NCBI GenBank assembly: GCA_963772225.1
Contig: CAVYWD010000011.1
Location: 992,001-1,056,000, forward strand
DNA: 64,000 bases
Direction of reading: 5' to 3'
Source of the DNA: CAVYWD01 sp963772225
GTDB taxonomy: Bacteria; Myxococcota; Myxococcia; Myxococcales; UBA5297
Under the pieces are notes generated by a model. That model saw nothing but the letters and a program-made list of their open reading frames with translations. It searched no databases and was not told the origin of the DNA. Below are positions 45,201-52,980 of the stretch, one piece after another. The number at the start of each line of letters is the position of its first letter. Within the stretch, counting starts at the first letter, position 1. The position numbers were made by a program, and so were the translations under genes.

Positions 45201-45854
45201 CGAGGTTTGAAGCCACTGCCCCAAGGCCGCGATGGTCTCCTTCAGCGCTTGGGTCCTCGCCGCCTGAGGAAAGCCGATGACCAGCGAGGCGCGCGGCACG
45301 TTCGCCGAAGCGCCTGCCCGCGCCGCTTCGATGGCCTCACGCACGGAGTGGGCGCGAAGCCCAATCTCCACCGCGTCGGCCTTCGGGCTCGCGACGGTGA
45401 GCATGAGCGTCGCCGTATCTTTGAAATCTTTCATGAATGCGACGGGCCCGGCGTTCTCCGGCAGATCCTTCATCGACTCGAGCTTGCCCCGAAGGTCTTC
45501 CAGCTCTCGGTCGATGTCCGGGCCCGCGCGCAGCGTGACGATGGTGACGCTGACGTTGGTGCGAACCGTCGACTCGATGGATTTGACGTTTGGATTCTCC
45601 GCGAGCTTTTTCTCGATCTTCTCCGTCACCAGTCGTTCGATTTTCTCGGCCGGCACCCCGGGCCACGGGCACACTGCCGCGGCGATGCCGATGGGGATAT
45701 CCGGGTCCTTGCGCTTGGGCATCTTCACGTAGCCGAAAATGCCCCAGGCCACCGTGGCGACCAGGACGACCCAGGCTATCTGCGGGTTCTCGGAGAAGAA
45801 GCGCGCGGTGTTTCGGTCTTCCCGAATTCTCTGCTCGTCGGAGCGGTGAGCCAT
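42228..45854 (-). CDS. RND-family efflux pump inner-membrane transporter
   Basis: 1208 residues, longer than the usual 1020-1050, the excess lying in the periplasmic loops. Twelve membrane helices in two halves. The first porter domain shows the usual DPDIPIGIAAA and PGVPAEKIERLVTEKIEKKL. Helix 4 carries the proton-relay acidic pair in LLVDDPVVANDAI. The chain ends in a Pro/Ala tail. It is driven by proton import and works with the adaptor encoded 11 bases upstream and TolC downstream. Sequence style is closer to hydrophobe/amphiphile pumps than to CusA. Confidence 0.93.
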   Translation of the reverse strand: MAHRSDEQRIREDRNTARFFSENPQIAWVVLVATVAWGIFGYVKMPKRKDPDIPIGIAAAVCPWPGVPAEKIERLVTEKIEKKLAENPNVKSIESTVRTNVSVTIVTLRAGPDIDRELEDLRGKLESMKDLPENAGPVAFMKDFKDTATLMLTVASPKADAVEIGLRAHSVREAIEAARAGASANVPRASLVIGFPQAARTQALKETIAALGQWLQTSRAATDVRFLERPSFLGLDAQMHLDDEALLDAVRQFTRDHVQDSDLSPDVWAPALIHDPMQAEGQLASVAGPRYSYRELDEYSDLLRRILLTSPKVSRVTRVGVLPEVVSLGYSQQRMAAYGLSPSSVRDALRARNIDLPGGIFESGGRSLPLTPTGELASEKELGDVVLAGSARGSPVYLRDLFEVSRDYQSPPRYLNALTVRGADGRMQRMRAVTLAVMMPAGDQIFEFGAEVDGLLAKARPLLPSDLVIQRTSDQPLQVQETVSLFIRSLLEAIVLVVLAAFVGFWEWRSALLIAVSIPLTLAMTFGLMQAVHLDLQQVSIGSLIIALGLLVDDPVVANDAIRRELTAGRSSTIAAWLGPTKLANAIVFATITNIAAYLPFLTVRDHVGDFIYTLPVVLTCSLVASRIVSMTFVPLMGRTLLRPGLERESRFARSFKSGYRRMSGWVLDHRKRVLAVACLALVGAAPLFHSLRTSFFPKDLSYFFYVDVWTPEDSTFARTEQAAMKAERIIQKVSEDYARAHPGEGGEPRSVLRSITSFIGGGGPRFWFSVSPEQSQLNYAQLLVRLEDKHDTGKLVPLLQEALDGSMIGVSADVQQLETGEPVGVPVSIRFSGFDGFALRAIGERAKAILRGIPAATRVRDDWGAEALSLPIRVDPDRANLSGVTNFDVALSAVAATNGVQVTTLRDKDREIPVILRLRPSERSSVEDLKSLYVFSALETAKVPLQQVASVGLAMRPEKIKRRNHFPAIIISAFPAEGALASQVLAAAMPKLKELERELPPGYRMEIAGEQEAQEKGFGQVALALLISVALIYLVLVIEFRNAIKPLIVFAAIPFGALGALASLGIAGVPFGFMAFLGIASLVGVIVSHVVVLFDFIEVAHEEGRPLREALVEAGVVRLRPVLITVAATVLGLVPLASHGGPLWEPLCFAQIGGLSIATGVTLLLVPVLYAFFVLDLRILQWNLPKEAEGAPEAAPALAPARTGTGA

Positions 45855-45865
45855 GGTGAGCCTCT

Positions 45866-46961
45866 CTAGAGAGCGAGCGCGACCTTTTCACCGTCGAAGG
45901 CTTGGGCCGCGCCTTCGACCACCACGCGGTCGCTCTCCTTCAATCCGGACCGGACCTCGACCGCACCCCCACAGAGAATCGCCGGGCTCGATGAGGCGAA
46001 GGCCAAGGACGTCCCCCTCGGCGACGAACACCGCAAAGCCCTCGGACTTTCCGGGTGGGCGAACGACCGCGGCGAGCGGGACTGCAAGGTGCGCCTCGGC
46101 CAGGGCGGCGTCGACGTGGAGCGAGGCGATCATGCCCGCGAGGAGCCGGCCGTCGGCGTTCGGGAGCAGGACCTCGACCTCGAACAGCCGGGTCTTCGGG
46201 TCTGCGGCCGGGGCGACGCGGCTCACTCGGCCCGAGATGGAAGCTGCGCCGAGCGCTTCGACTGTCACCTCGAGGCGGGTCCCGAGCTTCACTTGGTCGA
46301 GCACGACGTCTGGCACGCCGAAGGTGACCTTCATGGACGAGTCGTCCTCGAGGATGAAGCCGGGCGACCCTGGGCCCACCAGGTCCCCCGGCTCCACCAT
46401 GCGCTTGAGGACCACCGCGTCGAGGGGCGCGGTGAGGGTGCAATCGGCGAGCGCGAGCTCCGCTTCCTGGATCTGGAGCTCGGCGGCACGCCTCTGCGCG
46501 GTCGCGGCTTCGGCCTTGTTCTCGGCCCCGTCCAAGGTGGACTTCGGCATGGCACCGCCCGCAAACATCTGCTTGGCCCGCTCGAGGTCCAGCCTGGCTT
46601 GCGTCTGGGCGGCGCTCGCCTGAATCAGCTGCGCCCTCGCCTGCTCGAGCTTGACGCGGTAGTCGGCATCCCGCAGGCGGGCGAGGACGGTTCCGCGCTT
46701 GACCCGGTCTCCCTCGTCGACGAGGCCTCCGGGGCGAGCCGCGAGGCGATGGACGTCGCCCACGTAGCCGCCCCGCTTGAAGGCCAGGTCGACCCGCGCC
46801 AGCGGCTGGACGTTGCCGGAGAAGCGCGGCGCGAACGAGCACGCGGCGGCCTGAGGCGCGCGGACGCGCACCGGGCGCGCGCTCCTGGGAACCTCGCCAG
46901 GGCCACGGCATCCCACGAAGGCTGCGAAAACGACGACGGCGAAAGAGCGTCGAAGGGTCAT
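45866..46961 (-). pseudogene. RND periplasmic adaptor lipoprotein, frameshifted near its C-terminus
   Basis: Starts MTLRRSFAVVVFAAFVGC (Cys18 lipobox) at 46961, overlapping the TetR stop. It contains the half-lipoyl motif ARVDLAFKRGGYVGDVHRLA, a helical hairpin, TAPLDAVVLKRMVEPGDLVG, and a barrel. The last 30 or so residues, VRSGLKESDRVVVEGAAQAF to VALAL, are in another frame. Length is 1096 bases, one more than a multiple of three. The G5 run (C5 at 45966-45970 on the plus strand) is the likely site of the extra base. With a four-base run the protein reads straight to its stop, 11 bases before the RND gene. Confidence 0.85.
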
Positions 46962-47600
46962 GGCGTCTTGCCTATTCCGCTGAGGAGAAGCTTCATGAGC
47001 TCGTCGACGAGCGCCTCGGCGCTCGACGGCCTCTTCACCGAACAGTGAATACTGGGTCGCAGAGATGAAGAACCCGATCGCGATGGCGGCGAGGAGCTTC
47101 GGGTCCACGGGCGCGAGCACGCCGGCTTTGACGCCCGCCGCCAAAGCCTTCTGGACCTCGGCTTCGATCTGCCGAATGCCGTAGCGCCTCTGCTCGGTGA
47201 AGCGCGAGCCGAGCTCCCAGTCGAGGCTCAGCTTGTGCGTCGCGAAGACCGGAAAGAACTGCGGCCGCTCCAGGAAGAACTCCAAATAGGCCACCGCGAC
47301 GCGGCGCAGCTGCTGGAGCGGGTCTTCGACATGGCCCACGGCTTTGATGCGCTCGTCGATTTCGGCCAGGCGGACGCCCACGACCTCCATGTACAGCTCC
47401 TCTTTCGAGGCAAAGTGCTGGTAGAGGCCCTTCATGCCAATCCCAGCCTCCTGTGCGACGTCCTGCATCGATGCCTCGTCGTAGGGGCGGCGGCTGAAGA
47501 CGAGCTCGGCGGCGAGGAGGATGTGGCTGTGGCGGTGCTGGCGCTCGTCCTCGCGCCGGCGCTTCGCGTTGTTTCTTCTTTTGACGACGGGTGAGTCCAT
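46958..47600 (-). pseudogene. TetR-family transcriptional regulator, frameshifted near its end
   Basis: From ATG 47600. A basic N-terminus precedes the helix-turn-helix (ILLAAELVFSRRPYDEASMQ, then GIGMKGLYQHFASKEELYM), then a ligand-binding domain. Around 47010-47025 the frame must change by one base to give ALVDELMKLLLSGIGKTP and a stop that overlaps the adaptor start (ATGA). Length is 643 bases, again one over a multiple of three. Without the change the frame runs on into the adaptor. It likely represses its own operon through the palindromes at 48502-48532. Confidence 0.85.
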
Positions 47601-47637
47601 CGAGCTCACTCTCTGGCGGCACAAAGGGCCGCCGCTG

Positions 47638-48417
47638 CTATTTCAATGCCCGGTCGATCGCCTCAGCCACAGGCTTGGAGCGAAGCCGGATCCTCCGGTC
47701 CTCCGGCGGGTCGCGCGACGTCTTCTCCTCCGCGAGGCCGTCGACGATCTCCTTCGCGCGCTTGGCGTCGCCCTCCCTCAGCAGCGTCTCCGCGAGAAAG
47801 AGCCGCGCGCGAAGGTTGTGGGGGAAGCGTTGCAGCGCCGATTGCAGCACCGTCTTCGAGCGTTCGAGGTCGCGCTTGGGCCACGGCAGCTCGTAGTAGG
47901 AGCGCCCCTTGGCGACATGCGGGCCGCCGTCGTCGTAGGCGTCGTCCAACGCAAGGGCGGCGTCGATGTGATCGTTGAACTTGCGCTCGAGGCCTTGACC
48001 TGCAGCTCTGCCAAACCCGATGGCTTGGGCATAGGCCGCGACGTTCAGCGCGGCGTAATAGTGCCCGGCCGCGTGACGCGGATTGACCTCGACGGCGCGC
48101 TCGCTCAGGTCCCAGCCTTCCTTGGCGAGCTTCGCCTTGAGCTCGTCGCTCGGGGCGCCGTCCGCCATCCAGTGGCGGAGCCTAGAGGCTCGCCGGAGCA
48201 GGTCGAAATCGCCGGGCTTCGACTCTAGAGCGGCCTGAAGCTGCCCCTCGAGCTTCTCGAGCGCCGCGGCCTCGTCGCGCTTCGACCAGAGGAGGTCGAG
48301 GTCCGCGCGGTCCTCCACTTCACCACTCCAGGCGAGCGCTGGCGCGCCGGCGATGAGCGCGGTGAAGAGCCGAGCGACCGCAAGAAGCCGGGCGATTCGA
48401 AACCTGGATCTCGTCAT
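47638..48417 (-). CDS. Exported TPR-like protein heading the efflux operon
   Basis: 259 residues from the ATG at 48417 (a TTG four codons upstream is the alternative). Sec signal ending APALA. Helical repeats follow (LLRRASRLRHWMADG, HAAGHYYAALNVAAYAQAIG, SALQRFPHNLRARLFLAETL) and resemble the TPR-type TatT fold of periplasmic helper proteins. It is the first gene downstream of the promoter at 48502-48535 and lies 37 bases before the tetR gene, so it is co-expressed with the RND pump. Its role in efflux is not known. Confidence 0.78.
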   Translation of the reverse strand: MTRSRFRIARLLAVARLFTALIAGAPALAWSGEVEDRADLDLLWSKRDEAAALEKLEGQLQAALESKPGDFDLLRRASRLRHWMADGAPSDELKAKLAKEGWDLSERAVEVNPRHAAGHYYAALNVAAYAQAIGFGRAAGQGLERKFNDHIDAALALDDAYDDGGPHVAKGRSYYELPWPKRDLERSKTVLQSALQRFPHNLRARLFLAETLLREGDAKRAKEIVDGLAEEKTSRDPPEDRRIRLRSKPVAEAIDRALK

Positions 48418-48501
48418 GCGCGCTCTCAATCTCTGCGAATAGGGCTTCGCGCGACACCGTCGGGAATCTCCACTCCTGTTCGGCCATGTGGAGTTCTCGT
48501 T

Positions 48502-48535
48502 TGGGAATATAGATTCCCACTCGGAACCGAGTCAA
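48502..48535 (-). promoter_or_regulatory. Sigma-70-like promoter with two palindromic operators
   Basis: On the minus strand TTGACT (48535-48530) and TATATT (48511-48506) are 18 bases apart, close to the -35/-10 consensus and strikingly AT-rich for this DNA. The palindrome ACTCGG-2-CCGAGT (48519-48532) overlaps the -35 element and fills half of the spacer. TGGGAAT-4-ATTCCCA (48502-48519) covers the -10. This layout suits repression by the TetR protein of the same operon. Confidence 0.7.
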
Positions 48536-48543
48536 GAGACCCG

Positions 48544-48708
48544 TCACCTGGCGACTTGGCGGTCGGCAGTGCAGAGCCCGGCGAGGACCAAGGCCTTGGC
48601 GAATTTCGACGTCACAATTCTTAGGTTCAGCTTCGCGGCCGCCGCGGCGATCGCCTCGCGGAAGGCGCCAAGCGTGGAAATGGCCCAGGGCTTTGGGCTG
48701 TCGCGCAT
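48544..48708 (-). pseudogene. Remnant of a second soluble MCP-like gene (5' end only)
   Basis: Encodes MRDSPKPWAISTLGAFREAI then unrelated residues to a stop. The first 25 or so residues and the upstream DNA (to about 48790) match the start of the soluble MCP-like gene at 35338-37119 (MRDSPNPSVTSALRASREAI). The rest of that gene is gone. Part of the duplicated block. Confidence 0.65.
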
Positions 48709-48872
48709 AGAGGACTCGGTGGCTCCGGGGCCCGAGACCGGCGCCCAGCCTCGATGGAAGTAGCGTTCACTCCGCAGGGCGAACCGGCCGCGCACGCGAA
48801 CCTTGCACCACCCCTGGCGCTCGAGGTCGCTCGCGCACCCGCGCTCGCAGGAATCGCGGGGGCGGGCGCGCC

Positions 48873-49195
48873 CTACGGAGTCGCGCCGGACCTTGCGAGA
48901 AAGCGGCGGTGAGGCCCGGGCGCCCAGCTCGGACCTCCGTGCGCCCCCACCGCAGCGCCGCCGGGCTTGTTCTTCCGCACCATCGGCAACACGAGCGGGA
49001 CCAGGAGGAAGCAGGCCACCCACAGCGAACTGATGACGTGGACGTAGGAGAGCAGCGCCGCCTGCTCTTGCACCGTCCGATAGAGCGTGGCATCGACCCC
49101 CAGCTGCGCGGCCGCTGGGCCGTTGGCTTGAAAGGCGCTTTGCAGCTCCGCCAGGCGATTGACGAGTGATGGGTTCGAGCGGATCGCGTTCTGCA
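48873..49195 (-). pseudogene. C-terminal fragment of a second EmrB-like MFS transporter
   Basis: The minus strand encodes NPSLVNRLAELQSAFQANGP, LYRTVQEQAALLSYVHVISS and RKNKPGGAAVGAHGG, matching the last 90 or so residues of the intact transporter at 37384-38961. The frame upstream runs into the small-ORF remnant without a start or membrane helices 1-12. The break corresponds to loss of about 2.7 kb (rest of the MFS gene plus an EmrA gene) compared with the 37-40 kb locus. Confidence 0.8.
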
Positions 49196-49203
49196 ATCGC
49201 GGA

Positions 49204-49452
49204 TCAGGGCGGGCCTTGCCTCGCCGGCTCCGCGGCCAGAGCCGAGGTTGACACGCAGCATAGCCGCTCCGCCGAATCCCAGCGTTGCCCCGAGTAGCGA
49301 CAGATGAGGTCGTGGACGAGCAGATCGGCCAGCCAGAGCGCGCCCGCGAGGCAGGCGATTTGACGGGCGACGCCGACGGCGAAGATCGCCGTCCAGCCGC
49401 CTTTCTGATAGCGGCGGCGAGCGATGCCGCCGGAGGCATGCGCGCTCACCAC
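49204..49452 (-). CDS. Possible small membrane protein downstream of the aldo/keto reductase
   Basis: 82 codons from a GTG that overlaps the reductase stop (GTGGTGA), suggesting translational coupling. A basic start (IARRRYQKGGW) leads to one hydrophobic segment (FAVGVARQIACLAGALWLAD), then a polar Cys-containing tail ending EPARQGPP. The tail is repeated at 40379-40484. No family is recognised. The copies differ at several non-synonymous positions, so coding status is unproven. Confidence 0.4.
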   Translation of the reverse strand: MVSAHASGGIARRRYQKGGWTAIFAVGVARQIACLAGALWLADLLVHDLICRYSGQRWDSAERLCCVSTSALAAEPARQGPP

Positions 49453-50438
49453 GCGTACGCCTCCGGCGCCTCGCCGCCGGGGCCGGGCCAGATGGCGTCG
49501 AGCTCTTTCAATGCGCCCTCGTCGAGCCTGATCTCGGCGGCGCGCAGCGCGTCTTCGAGGTGCTGCATTGTGCGCGGCCCGACGATGGGCGCGGCGACCC
49601 CGGGCCGGGTCAAGAGCCAGGCGACGGCGACGTTCGCGGGCGGGTGCCCGAGCTTCTTGCAGAGCGCCTCGTAGCGCTCGAGCTGAGGCCTCTGCTCTTC
49701 GATGCTCTCCTGCACCCACTGGAGAGCGCGCCGGCCCGAGGCGGCCTTCGCGAGCGCGCCGCCCAGGAGCCCTCCGCCCACGGGGCTCCACGGGAGGATT
49801 CCCAGGCCATAGGCGCGGCACGCGGGCACCACCTCCAGCTCCACCGTCCGCTCGCTCAGGTTGTAGAGGCTCTGCTCCGAGACGAGGCCCAGGAAGTGGC
49901 GCCGGGCGGCGGACTCGTTCGCCTGCGCGATGTGCCAGCCGGCGAAGTTGCTGCTTCCGACATAGACGACCTTGCCCTGCTGGACGAGGAGCTCCATGGC
50001 CTGCCAGACCTCGTCCCAGGGGGCGTCTCGGTCGACGTGGTGCATCTGGTAGAGGTCGAGGTGGTCGGTCTTCAGGCGGCGCAGGCTCTCCTCGCAGGCG
50101 CGCCGGATGTGCAGCGCTGACAGCCCGCGGCCGTTCGGCCCTTCCCACATCGGGCCGTATACCTTGGTGGCGAGCACCACCTTCTCGCGCCGGCCGCCGC
50201 CCTGGGCGAACCAGCGCCCGACGATCTGCTCGGTGAGCCCCTCCCGAGGGACCTTGCCCCATTCGGTGAACTTGTGGCCGTAGACGTCGGCGGTGTCGAA
50301 GAAGTTGATTCCCGCGTCGAGGGCGCGGTCCATGATTCGGAAGGCGTCGGATTCGCTCGTCTCCGGGCCGAAGTTCATGGTCCCCAGGCAGAGCCGGCTG
50401 ACCTTGAGCGCGCTGCGGCCGAGTCGCGTCGTTTCCAT
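49446..50438 (-). CDS. Aldo/keto reductase
   Basis: 330 residues from the ATG at 50438 (METTRLGRSALKVSRLCLGT). TIM-barrel NADPH-dependent carbonyl reductase of the YajO/Tas-like group. The catalytic tetrad is visible as Asp and Tyr in DTADVYG, Lys in LATKVYG and His in YQMHHVD. NADPH-binding elements are GILPWSPVGGG and AAPIVGPRT. The physiological aldehyde or ketone is unknown. It lies downstream of the respiratory operon with a 123-base gap. A broken copy is at 40485-40585. Confidence 0.93.
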   Translation of the reverse strand: METTRLGRSALKVSRLCLGTMNFGPETSESDAFRIMDRALDAGINFFDTADVYGHKFTEWGKVPREGLTEQIVGRWFAQGGGRREKVVLATKVYGPMWEGPNGRGLSALHIRRACEESLRRLKTDHLDLYQMHHVDRDAPWDEVWQAMELLVQQGKVVYVGSSNFAGWHIAQANESAARRHFLGLVSEQSLYNLSERTVELEVVPACRAYGLGILPWSPVGGGLLGGALAKAASGRRALQWVQESIEEQRPQLERYEALCKKLGHPPANVAVAWLLTRPGVAAPIVGPRTMQHLEDALRAAEIRLDEGALKELDAIWPGPGGEAPEAYAW

Positions 50439-50561
50439 GCCCTTGGCCTCCGGCCCCCAAGCGCCATTGCGTTCGTAACCCATAGCCATCCGCGGGGCCT
50501 TGCGCCACTCGACGTCGGGGCGTCGGAAGCGAGCGTCGGGTTTCGCGCGCCGGCGCTCTCG

Positions 50562-51923
50562 CTATTCCATTCGCTGGGAGCCGGCGGCGCTCCCGCCGTG
50601 GGAGATGGCGTGGAGGTACAGCGCGAGGTCGTCGCCCTCGGCCTGCGTCGCGGCCAGCGGCGGCATGAATTTCAAATACGTGTTTTGCTTTGGGTCCCGA
50701 GACCGCAACAGGCGAACCATGCTGCGCACGCCGTCGAGGTCCCTCTGCTTCACCAGCCGCTTGATGCTCCGATATCCGTCGAGCGTGTGGCACGACATGC
50801 AAAGGCTCCGAAATGCCGCTTCGCCCCGGGCGAAATGGGTACCGCCGCCCATCGACGCATATTCTCTGGCCCACACGCTGTTCGCGAATAAGCCGTCGCT
50901 CTGATAGGAGGCCAACTTCTCCACCGGCACGCCGCTGGAATAGATCACGTCTCGAATGACGAACGGCTTGCGAGCGACCTCGCGGGACCACTCCGCGACA
51001 CCGGTGGCCATGAGCGCCACGACTCCGATGGCCGCCGCCATTGTCCGCGTGAAGGAGCGACCGTTTCGAAAGGGCCCGAAGTAGACGATGGCTCCAATGG
51101 TGGCCGTGGACATCAGCATCAGCATGGCCACTCGGGTCACCATCGAGAAATTCCCCGGCGCCGCTCCGACGAAGCCTCCTCGAAGGAGCTCCCGCGAGCC
51201 CTCCGGGATGGCGCGGAAGTACCACACGCCCACCAGCGGCAGCATCACGTACGCGGGCAGCACCCAGCCGGAGGCGAGCCGCAGCACGCGCTCCTTGAGC
51301 TCCAGATCCTCGAGCGCGGCGGCGCTCCAAAATGCGTAAACGCTCGCCAGGGTCCACATCACGAGCGTGCGCATGACCAGGCTGGGCGTATAGGTCGGGT
51401 TGAAAAACCCGTCCCACATCCACTTGCTTTCGACCCACCCCTTTCCCGGCGTGAGCATGAAGGTGACCATGCCGTTGATGATGACCAGGGTCAGCCAGCT
51501 CGATATCGCGTAGAGCCACCCGACCTTCACGTGGCGCTCGGGCGAAAGGCGATCCCACCCATAGTAATAGGCCATCAAGCAGGCCATCTCGGCGATGAAG
51601 ACGACCCACTCCGTGGCCCACGCCAAGACGAAGCCGTGGATGAGGTGGCCGATGCCGTGGGGATTGGCCAGGGCGACGACCACCCAGATCCCCACGCCAT
51701 AGCTGGCGCCCCCGACGCTGGTCACGATGAGGAAGAGCCGCGCGTGCTGGCGCAGCCATCCCCGCATGGCCTCGTCCCGGCGCTTGAGGGCGTACGCCTC
51801 CATGACCGGGAGAAACAGGCCTCCCCCCACCGCGAAATGCGAGAGGAAGACGTGGATGATGGCCACGATGCCGACCACCCAGCCGCTTCCGAGAAAGGGG
51901 ACGTGCCACACCGGATAATTCAT
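50562..51923 (-). CDS. CydA-like cytochrome b subunit fused to a C-terminal cytochrome c
   Basis: 453 residues. About eight membrane helices (residues 15-325) resemble cytochrome bd subunit I: an N-terminal IIHVFLSHFAVGGG with candidate haem-ligating His, then ATEWVVFIAEMACLMAYYYG. The tail is exported and carries one c-type haem site, CMSCH at 375-379, with a candidate axial Met in KFMPPL near 415. No CydB gene is nearby, so this is not a standard bd oxidase. It lies four bases after cytochrome b, in one operon with the Rieske protein, and probably belongs to a quinol-oxidising complex that passes electrons to its own haem c. Confidence 0.85.
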   Translation of the reverse strand: MNYPVWHVPFLGSGWVVGIVAIIHVFLSHFAVGGGLFLPVMEAYALKRRDEAMRGWLRQHARLFLIVTSVGGASYGVGIWVVVALANPHGIGHLIHGFVLAWATEWVVFIAEMACLMAYYYGWDRLSPERHVKVGWLYAISSWLTLVIINGMVTFMLTPGKGWVESKWMWDGFFNPTYTPSLVMRTLVMWTLASVYAFWSAAALEDLELKERVLRLASGWVLPAYVMLPLVGVWYFRAIPEGSRELLRGGFVGAAPGNFSMVTRVAMLMLMSTATIGAIVYFGPFRNGRSFTRTMAAAIGVVALMATGVAEWSREVARKPFVIRDVIYSSGVPVEKLASYQSDGLFANSVWAREYASMGGGTHFARGEAAFRSLCMSCHTLDGYRSIKRLVKQRDLDGVRSMVRLLRSRDPKQNTYLKFMPPLAATQAEGDDLALYLHAISHGGSAAGSQRME

Positions 51924-51927
51924 AATC

Positions 51928-52980
51928 TTACGACCTTCCAGCGACGCCGACGTAACCCCACGCCGTCAAGCCGACGAGCGCCGCGGCGACGGCCAACCCC
52001 ACCCAGGTGGCCAGCCGGCCGCGGGACCCGCGGTCCCAGAGCGGCACCAGCGCCCAGGCGATGCCGGCGAGCCCGAAGAGGCCCAGGCCCAAGAGCTCGC
52101 CGTCCACCGGGCCCACCCTGCCCGGCAGGAGCTTCAAGAGCTGAAACGGGCCCATGAAATACCACTCCGGATGAATTCCGGCCGGCGCGGAGGCGAGCGG
52201 GTCGGCCTGAGGCCCCAGCTCCCAAGGCCACAGGCTCGCCAGGAAGGCGACGACGTTGAGGCAGAAGAACCAGACCATGAGGTCCTTGAAGAAGAAGGTC
52301 GGAAAGAACGGGACGGTCTTCGCGGGCGCCACCGAGGGCGGAGTCGCGTTCCCGTGCCTCTGGACGAGCCAGAGGTGGAAGATGAGCAAGGGCCCGAAGA
52401 CCACCGGGAGCACCGCGGCGTGCACCGCATAGAAGCGCTGGACCGTGGCCGGTCCGACGTCCGGCCCTCCGCGCAAGAGGGTCGCGAGGCCCTTGCCGAC
52501 GAGCGGGGTCTTCTCCATGACCTGGATGCCGATCTTCGTGGCGAAGCTGGAGAGCTGGTCCCAGGGCAAGAGGTAGCCCGAGAAGCCGAACGCTAGGCCC
52601 AAGCCCAAGAGCCCCAAGCCGCTCCACCAGGTCAGCTCTCGCGGCGCTCGATACGCCTTCATGAAGAAGGCGCTGAACATATGAATGAAGGCCGCCAGCA
52701 GCATGAGGTTGGCGGACCAGGCGTGCACGCTGCGGATCAACCAGCCGAATTCGATCTGCGAATGGATTCGCTGCACGGAGGCGTGGCTCGCCTCGCCTCC
52801 GGGCTGGTAATAGACGACGAGCAAGAGCCCGCTCACCACCTGCACCGCGAAGAAGAAAAGCGCGATTCCTCCCAAAAGATACCAACGCGCGTAGCGATGG
52901 TCGGGGACGGCTTTCTTTCGAAGGAGCGATAGAAAGTCGCCGATGCCGACGCGCTCGTCGATCCAAGCCTGAAAGCTCAC
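51928..52980 (-). CDS. Cytochrome b of a bc-type complex
   Basis: 350 residues from the GTG at 52980, which overlaps the Rieske stop (GTGA); the longer frame is spurious. Two His pairs ligate the b haems: HAWSANLMLLAAFIH and the pair in HAAVLPVVFGPLLIFH. The Qo-site motif PEWYF is present (HPEWYFMGPFQ). Both the N-terminal four-helix part and a C-terminal part are fused in one chain, as in bc1-type proteins. It oxidises quinol and splits electrons between Rieske and haem b. Confidence 0.94.
   Translation of the reverse strand: MSFQAWIDERVGIGDFLSLLRKKAVPDHRYARWYLLGGIALFFFAVQVVSGLLLVVYYQPGGEASHASVQRIHSQIEFGWLIRSVHAWSANLMLLAAFIHMFSAFFMKAYRAPRELTWWSGLGLLGLGLAFGFSGYLLPWDQLSSFATKIGIQVMEKTPLVGKGLATLLRGGPDVGPATVQRFYAVHAAVLPVVFGPLLIFHLWLVQRHGNATPPSVAPAKTVPFFPTFFFKDLMVWFFCLNVVAFLASLWPWELGPQADPLASAPAGIHPEWYFMGPFQLLKLLPGRVGPVDGELLGLGLFGLAGIAWALVPLWDRGSRGRLATWVGLAVAAALVGLTAWGYVGVAGRS

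Noticed and set aside
45888..47624. A continuous 578-codon frame suggesting a TetR-adaptor fusion
   Set aside because: A TetR C-terminus with stop overlapping the adaptor ATG exists in the next frame, and the adaptor's own lipoprotein signal is intact.
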